Below, piece after piece: positions 58,001 through 64,000 of a stretch of DNA of 64,000 nucleotides (position 1 is its first letter; each line of letters begins with the position of its first letter). Both the position numbers and the translations under genes were made by a program. Source of the DNA: Aporrectodea caliginosa (lineage: Eukaryota; Annelida; Clitellata; Crassiclitellata; Lumbricidae). Under the pieces are notes generated by a model. It saw only the letters and a program-made list of their open reading frames with translations, did not search any database and was not told the origin of the DNA. The DNA lies in the NCBI GenBank assembly GCA_020284085.1, contig JACEVL010000518.1, forward strand, positions 62,001 to 126,000, in the 5' to 3' direction.

Positions 58001-61000
58001 TCAGAAAATATATTCAAGTGGACTGTACATATTGATCTTATTTGCTCGGTTTAGCCATTTTTTATTGTTAGAAAGACATAGAAAATGTATCCATTGAAAT
58101 ACTAGAATGACTGAATCTGAACAAGATGCAATTTTGAACATCATTGGTATCTTCGTTATTTTTATTAGCTTTGTCAACAGCAGCGCCACCATCAACATCA
58201 GGGTGGGTGGCACAGTAGTTGAGTGGCTAACATGATGGCTTTTCTCCGTTATGATCCTGTTTTAAATCCCCAGTCCATCATTTGAATGCAATCAAAAAAG
58301 ATTACATTGTCAAACTTAAGCATTCGACATCATCATCATCACCACTGTGATACATGGTAGCCAACTGGTCGAGTGCATGCCTTGTAACGCAGACAGTTAC
58401 TGTCAATCATAATCAATCAATCATAAAATTTATATAGCGCCTCTTCAAGGGCTCTACTCAGAGGCGCTCCCAAGCCAGGCCTGATTATACAGAAAAGTCT
58501 TCAATTGGGCGTAGAAGGAAGCCGAGTGAATGCGAGGAGATAACTGAAGGAACGATGGCAAGACATTCCACGCTGTTGGACCAACAACAGAGAATGCTCG
58601 GTGCTGCATAGTAGCAGTGCGGGCATGTGGAACCAAGAAGTCACCCCGAGAAGAGGAACGGAGGGCTGAGCGACCCTTACTGTGTAGGGACTTTGAGCTA
58701 GTCCTTCAGTCACAGTTGCTCAGCACCATCGATTAATGCTTGGTCACTTGATGTTGTCACTGAATACATGCTTAATAGTAGTAGTGATAACAAATAATAT
58801 TAATATTCTTTCAATTCAAACATCTTACAAATGATTCTCAATTTTTACAGAGAACCAGTTCCAGACTTGGCAATGTGGCTGAAGAAGACCCTGGTTCCCC
58901 CGTAGTGAATACACATTGGTTTTCCGAGAGTGGCATCATTGACGTGTTTTTTCTGCTTGGTCCAAGTGCTTCGGAGACCTTCTCCCAGTACGCCACCCTG
59001 ACTGGGACAACACCACTTCCACCAGTAATTTACCATCATGCATCTTAAATAAACACGAATTATATTTATGTATATATATACATATATATATATATATAAT
59101 ATGTATATATATATATTTATTTATAATTTTTATATTTATAAAAAATGAGATCTTGTTATTTTATTTTAATTTGTATTTTGTAAAACTTACATTTGAAATA
59201 TTGCTAATTGATTTGTTATTTTAAAGCCAGTTTTTATTATAATTTCAGGTAATTCAACAAACCGCTACATATCGTATAAACCTTCACGATTACTACCATA
59301 CCCTTCTTGCATTGCTTTCTCATTACATATCATTTTGTTATCTTTATAATTAGTAATGGTGTTGCTAATATCAGCTGAAACTCATGCCCGGACCATGCTC
59401 GATTAGTCTCTCTAGAGGCCTGTTACCATACTGTTATGGCTACCTATTGTCTTTATGTAAAATTGTGATGCTCGCTAAATTGTGGCTTTTCATTATAAAT
59501 TCATTGACAGTTATTCAGCCTCGGGTATCATCAGTCAAGATGGAACTACGTCGATGAAGGCGATGTTGCCAAGTAACCATGACTTATTTTATTTTCTATA
59601 GACTTATAAACTGTAACAGATGCAGAACCTAAACGTCGTATCTAATGACTCTGATTTGAATAATCATGAGTAAGTGCTGACAAGGATAGCAGAGGAAGTT
59701 GCTTACCCATTAGGCTAATAATTATAATTATTACGGTGAATTTATATAGCGCCTCAAGTATACTAGGGGGATAACTGGAGAATAGAATAGAGGTTGAATC
59801 ATCATAGTTGTCATCATATTCATTATCAGGTTAGTTACTGTTTAACGACACTTTCATAACATTGATGAGTAGCGTTGCCCTCCTCCTTTCTCAAGGCTGG
59901 GGACTGGCACGCCAGAATACGAGCAGTGGTGGAGTTATTTGTCATCAGCATATAGTGCATTAAAGAATCTCACTATGGTGCTGAAACGTGGCTGTGTAAC
60001 ATTTGCTACTTGTGGTAAGAATGTTGCTCATCATCATAATGATCATCATCATCAACAACATCATCATCAGTTGATTGCTTGTGCATGCTGCTGTTGGATG
60101 CCCACACCGTAGATGTTGGCTTCTGTGTCGTTCATTCTGCCTGTGAACTGACAAGATCTTTGCTTTCGTTTAGTGTTGATAATGGGTTCGAGGAACACAA
60201 CATTCCACTTGACGTCATTTGGCTTGACATTGAACACACAAACGGTAAAAGGTAAGTAGCGTGAAATTGTAGGTTTAGCCTGTTGATGATCATTATGTGT
60301 GGTTATTAGTTAAGTAAGATACCAGCTGACACCAATTGAATCGATTAAACAAACAGCTAATTCTAATTCTAATTGATTAGCTACAAGATTTAGCTAATCT
60401 AATTAATTTGAAAATTTCACTAGCTAATTCTAATTCTAATCAATTAGCGATTTAACTAATCGATTAGACATTTTGAGATAAACGACTAATTCTAATTCTA
60501 ATTGATTAGCAAATTTCACTAGCTAACTCTAATTCTAATCGATTAGCAATTTCACTAGCTAACTCTAATTCTAATCGATTAGCAATTTCACTAGCTAACT
60601 CTAATTCTAATCGATTAGCAATTTCACTAATCATGCCCATCTCTTTTAATGTTATGTCTTAAATTCGTTGATCAGTTATTAAGATTATTTGCTTGGTACT
60701 GAATTAGATACTTCACCTGGGACGCTTACAAGTTTCCTCATCCTGAGGAGATGCTGAACAACGTTTCTTCGAAGGGACGTAAGATGGTTACAGCCGTCGA
60801 TCCACACTTGAAACGCGATGAGGACTACGGCATCTACAAAGAGGCTCGTAACCTCGGACTATTAGTCACAGACAGAGATGGCAAAGAATTTGAAGGATGG
60901 TGCTGGCCAGGTAACAATGATTCTACGCAATAGGGTACTACATTTCTGGATTTGTGTCTCAGAGTCATTTAACTGTGTATGTATCTAGAAGGGTAATATA

Positions 61001-62778
61001 GTGACTTCAAAGTGAGGGTTAGCTTAGTGACTTCAAAGTGAGGGTTAGCTTAGTGACTTCAAAGTGAGGGTTAGCTTAGTGACTTCAAAGTGACTTAGTC
61101 GAGGTTAATATAGTGACTTCAAAGTGAAGGTTAATTTAATTACCTCAAAATGACTTCAATGTGAAGGTTACTATAGTGACTTCAAAGTGAAGACAGTGAA
61201 GGTTAATATAGTAGCTACTTCAAAGTGACTTTAAAGTGAAGGTTAATATAGTGACTTCAAAATGAATTTTACTATAGTAGTGACTTCAAAGTGAAGGTTA
61301 ATGTAGTGACTTCAAAGTGAAGGTTTATTTAGCGACTTCAAAGTGGAGGTTAATACAATATATGACTTCACAAAAACAGTGTCTATGCCAGCCTGAATTA
61401 AACTTAATAACAAAGTATTTAATCCATAAGCAGTGCTTATTTGTGGATGATGCCCAGCCAATGGATTGTTGTCTATCCTTGCTTGTTCTTGCAGGTTCTT
61501 CCAGCTGGTTGGACTTCACCAACCCAACTGTGAGGACGTTCTGGGCCGAGAAGTTTAATCTGTCCGAATACAAAGGTTCGACCCTTGACCTCTTCACATG
61601 GAACGACATGAACGAACCGTCGGTCTTCAATGGACCCGAGATCACGATGCACAAAGACGCTAGACATTTCAACGGATGGGAGAACAGAGACATCCACAAT
61701 GTCTTCGGTCTTTACGTAGTATGCAGCATGTGTCATTGTAATTGAAAACATTTATATAGAGCTTTTCAGAGCTTCTCATTTGAGGCGATTGATCGATCTC
61801 CTTGGTCGATTGCCTTGCAAAGGTCTGGTCGATCGGTAAATCGATCGCGCTCGATGAGTTAGACTCCAAGAGGAACCTGGAGCCAAACCATTATTTTATT
61901 TATCTAATTTACATTACTTGTGAAAGTTCAGGCTAGGATCGGTACAACATTGTATCAACAAGCAGAGGAAGTTTATCGACGGTTAATAAGTGTTGCGTAT
62001 ACTCTAGAAGTTAATGGGCAGTGATATAATATACAGCTATACGAATATGATACACAAAATATGCTGTACACAAAAGGTTCCGAGGTCGACCGCGCATCGA
62101 TCACCTACTCAATCCAGAGCTATCGATTTTCAAATCGCCTTCTATTTTCAAATGAGAAGCTCTGGAGCTATTGTATTTGAACATTTATATAGCACTATTG
62201 TATTTGAACATTTATATAGCACCATTGTATTTGAACATTTATATAGCGCTATTGTATTTGAACATTTATATAGCGCTATTGTATTTGAACATTTATATGG
62301 CACATCATAGGTGAATATTTATATAGCGCCACTTCACGAGAAACATAATCGGGGCACGCTAATATATGCTGCAGTTGAATTAGAAGTGATTTATTCCTTG
62401 GATTGCTTGGATTAGATTACATTAATGTCACACGATTAGCGTGTATGGCTCATGTTCTTGTTCTTTTTTAGCACCAGGCTTCTACTGAAGGCCAATTGCT
62501 TCGATCGAGTGGCCGTCACCGTTTCTTCGTTCTGTCTCGTTCTTTCTTTGCTGGTTCCCAGAGATACGGTTAGTCCAACGTTTCTTCTGTACTTGATGGG
62601 GAACATTGATAAGTTAGAGATCACCTGACCATGTCTGCAAATATTATATGTATGCATGTGTGTGTGTGTGTTCGTATACCTTGCTGCAAAATGGCTGGCA
62701 TTAGGAACTGATGATGGGTGATGATGATCATCATCACTGTCCTATTGTGGCTCGAGTGTGAGAGTGAGCATAGACATG

Positions 62779-62850
<72 letters not shown>

Positions 62851-63892
62851 GGGGTATATATATATATATGTACTATATGTATATATACTTATATATTTAT
62901 ATGTATTCCGTGTATGAAGGTGCCATATGGACTGGTGACAATGCGGCTGAATGGAGCCATCTGCGTATTTCTGTGTCTATGATGTTGACGCTGAACCTTG
63001 TCGGCATGACGTTCAGCGGCGCCGACATTGGTGGATTCTTTAAGAACCCGGACCAAGAGCTGCTTACCCGATGGTACCAGGCAAGCTCATCCTTCTTAAA
63101 TGGGGTTCTTCTTGTCGATTTTCTTTCTCTTACATAAGAATTTCTTGCCAGTTTCGTGTTCCATTACTTGCTTGATGTTCCAGGTTGCAGTTTGACAACC
63201 TGTATGATAACTAATAAATGAATATAATGATAGTGTTCTTTCTTTGTCTGTAGTCCTAAATCTTTGAACACTTCACTCCCTAGCAATTGGGCACATATAC
63301 TTGAGACTCTCTGGCAATTTTTGGCAACCCAGGAACATTGTGTTTACTTTGAGAAGTTAAAAATATTATAATATGACCATCGGGTTGAAAGGTTATGAAG
63401 TTCTTGCAATTAGCTTTCGTTTGTCGATGGTCGAAGACGTTATTATCAAGGTCCGATTCTTATCAGTAATATAAGAATATGTATACTTTCATCAAGCACT
63501 TTGTCATGGCATGCTCTTGTTATTGATCCTGGATCATTTAATTCTGATTTTCTTCTACTTTTTAGGCCGGCGCATTTCAGCCTTTCTTTCGAGCGCATGC
63601 TCATCTCGACACTCGTAGGCGTGAGCCGTGGCTCGCATCAAAGGAACATCTGGAAGCGATACGGGAGGCGATAATCGTTCGCTATCGTCTGTTGTTGTAC
63701 TGGTACACGCTGTTCTTCAAAGCGGAACGTGTGGGTGGGCCAGTGATGAGACCGCTGTGGGTCGAGTTCCCAAATGATTTGCAGACTTTTGGTGTTGAAG
63801 ATACGTATATGGTTGGTGACGCCCTGCTTGTTCATCCAGTTACAGAGTCGCAGGTTTCCAGCGTCGAGGTTTTTCTGCCTGGAGCCGACCAG
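52060..63892 (+). CDS. GANAB: Glucosidase II alpha subunit (GH31), 5' 16 exons, runs off window
   Basis: Exons: 52060-52187, 52970-53215, 53971-54144, 55037-55127, 55476-55536, 55697-55793, 56958-57059, 57881-57959, 58851-59024, 59511-59572, 60174-60251, 60708-60910, 61495-61718, 62472-62568, 62920-63080, 63566-63892. They encode 768 codons with matching phases; about 175 C-terminal residues lie beyond the right edge. The enzyme trims glucose from N-glycans in the ER lumen, setting up the calnexin cycle. A signal peptide (hydrophobic [15 protein letters not shown]) precedes [11 protein letters not shown]31 signatures are [17 protein letters not shown], the nucleophile Asp in FTWNDMNEP (about D536), the acid/base Asp in IWTGDN (about D612), GGFFKNP and RAHAHLDT. 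An upstream in-frame ATG at 51991 is less suited because it would bury the signal peptide. Intron 15 has a GC donor (CAG|GCAAGC). It is GANAB rather than GANC because of the signal peptide and the N-terminal FKTC..SSFC motif. Confidence 0.96.
52505..52575 (+). repeat. SINE family E fragment (GANAB intron 1)
   Basis: Short remnant: GACTGGCCACCCACCCTCAT, GGCTAAGAAAATGAAAATCG and CTAACCATC, in the family order. Confidence 0.5.
52620..52774. mobile_element. Probable MITE, 155 bp (GANAB intron 1)
   Basis: Ends TTAAAGTGGTTTGGG and CCCACACCACTTTAA are inverted repeats with a mismatch. The interior repeats AGTGGGAAC several times on both strands. The target duplication is unclear. Confidence 0.6.
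53832..53903. mobile_element. ~70-bp palindromic MITE, copy 3 (GANAB intron 2)
   Basis: Starts TTAACACTTTAACGAC, ends CGTTAAAGCGTTAA, core GCTGCATTGGTTTCCCAT. It is inverted relative to copy 1 at 31547-31616. Confidence 0.7.
54390..54637 (+). repeat. SINE family E, most complete copy (GANAB intron 3)
   Basis: Begins CAGAGGTCGCGGGTTCAAAT, a tRNA B-box region with downstream CCCCACCAGG. It continues into the family body and ends CTTCTTCTTCT. The A-box half is missing, so it is 5' truncated. It shows that the family is tRNA-derived. Confidence 0.75.
55811..56202. mobile_element. TA-flanked MITE, copy 2 (GANAB intron 6)
   Basis: 392 bp. It starts TGTGACCCAGGGAATC and ends GATCCCTTGGGTCACA, with TA on both sides. 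It is reverse-oriented compared with 29908-30317. It begins only 17 nt after the exon 6 splice donor (55794). Confidence 0.85.
56690..56900 (-). mobile_element. LINE 3' end (GANAB intron 6)
   Basis: Minus strand: a decayed [13 protein letters not shown] coding block, followed by the GAGAGCGCTTCTGAATAGC tail and CGCTTTACAAATTTT. Shared with other LINE ends in the window. Confidence 0.65.
57087..57480. mobile_element. DNA transposon-like element, 394 bp (GANAB intron 7)
   Basis: Ends AGGCCAAAAAAAATAATGTT and CACCTATATTTTTTGGCCT, with sub-terminal GTGTTTCCGGTAAC and GTTACCGGAAACAC forming exact inverted repeats. There is no ORF. Superfamily not assigned. Confidence 0.75.
58200..58400 (+). repeat. 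tRNA-like SINE heads, degenerate
   Basis: GGTGGCACAGTAGTTGAGTG and, further on, ATGGTAGCCAACTGGTCGAG look like A-box regions of two SINE heads. TTTTAAATCCCCAGTCC is a weak B-box. Boundaries uncertain. Confidence 0.4.
58426..58720 (-). mobile_element. CR1/L2-like LINE 3' end (GANAB intron 8)
   Basis: The minus-strand ORF encodes [19 protein letters not shown], then [12 protein letters not shown] and [14 protein letters not shown]. This is the canonical C-terminus of CR1/L2-like RT proteins, still nearly open. The 3' end is AGAGGCGCTATATAAATTTT, the tail shared with the SINEs of this window. Confidence 0.85.
59070..59125. repeat. AT-rich (TA)n stretch
   Basis: Imperfect TATATA/CATATA microsatellite, about 45 nt after the donor of GANAB exon 9. 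Confidence 0.8.
60366..60630. repeat. CTAATTCTAATCGATTAG tandem array
   Basis: About seven units of roughly 34-36 bp containing CTAATTCTAATTCTAATCGA and TTAGCAATTTCACTAGC, degenerate at the left and homogeneous at the right. The units carry ATTAG homeodomain-core words. GANAB intron 11. Confidence 0.85.
60995..61352. repeat. ~26-bp GTGACTTCAAAGTGAGGGTT array
   Basis: More than ten units of 22-30 bp. The left units are identical and the right units variable (AGGTTAATATAGTGACTTCA). GANAB intron 12. Confidence 0.9.
62164..62320. repeat. 27-bp array of a retroposon tail
   Basis: Five to six units of ATTTGAACATTTATATAGCA. This is the 3' tail of the local LINEs and SINEs amplified in tandem. GANAB intron 13. 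Confidence 0.85.
62779..62847. repeat. (TA)n microsatellite before GANAB exon 15
   Basis: About 34 TA units, followed by a further TATATA/TATGTA-rich stretch to about 62905, ending 15-70 nt before the exon 15 acceptor. Confidence 0.95.
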
Positions 63893-64000
63893 GTAGTGTA
63901 TTTTTTATGCTTGTATTTGAACATTTCTTTTTGGCTTCTGTTTAATTTGAAAGCTTCTGTGCTATCATATGAAAATAATGCTTGAATGATCAGGCGATGG

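Noticed and set aside
62718..63137. 139-aa ORF across the TA tract
   Set aside because: Its N-terminal half is (YI)n from TA repeats; only the part from 62920 to 63080 is a GANAB exon.

Overview
The window is eukaryotic nuclear DNA. It contains spliced genes with GT-AG (rarely GC-AG) introns, AATAAA-type polyadenylation signals, tRNA-derived SINEs, non-LTR retrotransposon ends and many small DNA transposons. The encoded proteins resemble animal orthologues along most of their length. The repeat style (retroposon tails ending in a 'TATATAGCGCC' block, frequent 'TAGGCCTA' words, numerous hAT-type miniature elements) suggests a marine invertebrate, perhaps an echinoderm or another deuterostome. 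That assignment is inference and the species cannot be fixed from sequence alone. No prokaryotic, plasmid, phage or CRISPR features are present.

Six genes could be assembled exon by exon, with reading phase matching across every junction. From left to right they are: a MPPE1/PGAP5-like metallophosphoesterase (4261-10213, +, 8 exons, 399 aa); an unrecognised Cys/Pro-rich protein (13329-17656, +, 5 exons, 200 aa); BABAM1/MERIT40 (19232-25062, -, 7 exons, 405 aa); NAA15, the NatA auxiliary subunit (28369-44916, +, 22 exons, 851 aa); a WDR25-like WD40 protein (46188-50174, +, 5 exons, 530 aa); and GANAB, the glucosidase II alpha subunit (52060 to the right edge, +, first 16 exons, 768 codons present). 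The unknown gene and BABAM1 are tail to tail, while BABAM1 and NAA15 are divergent, about 3.3 kb apart. The genes are functionally unrelated housekeeping types: GPI-anchor remodelling, DNA repair, N-terminal acetylation, a WD40 protein of uncertain role, and ER glycoprotein processing.

Most of the remaining DNA is repeats. At least eight elements have hAT hallmarks (TIRs beginning CAG or TAG, with exact or near-exact 8-bp target duplications). Other elements include a TA-flanked MITE in two inverted copies, a ~70-bp palindromic MITE in three copies, several tRNA-derived SINE families, 3' ends of CR1/L2-like LINEs, and many mini- and microsatellites. The left-most 4.2 kb, 10.2-13.3 kb and 25.1-28.4 kb intervals are intergenic.

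The observations most worth following are: the unrecognised 5-exon gene; two well-supported GC-AG introns plus one ambiguous one; transposon or microsatellite sequence pressed against GANAB splice sites; a 43-bp tandem array carrying CRE palindromes; a second diverged copy of the WDR25 3' flank; and SINEs sharing their 3' tails with LINEs. I found no convincing novel multi-gene system.
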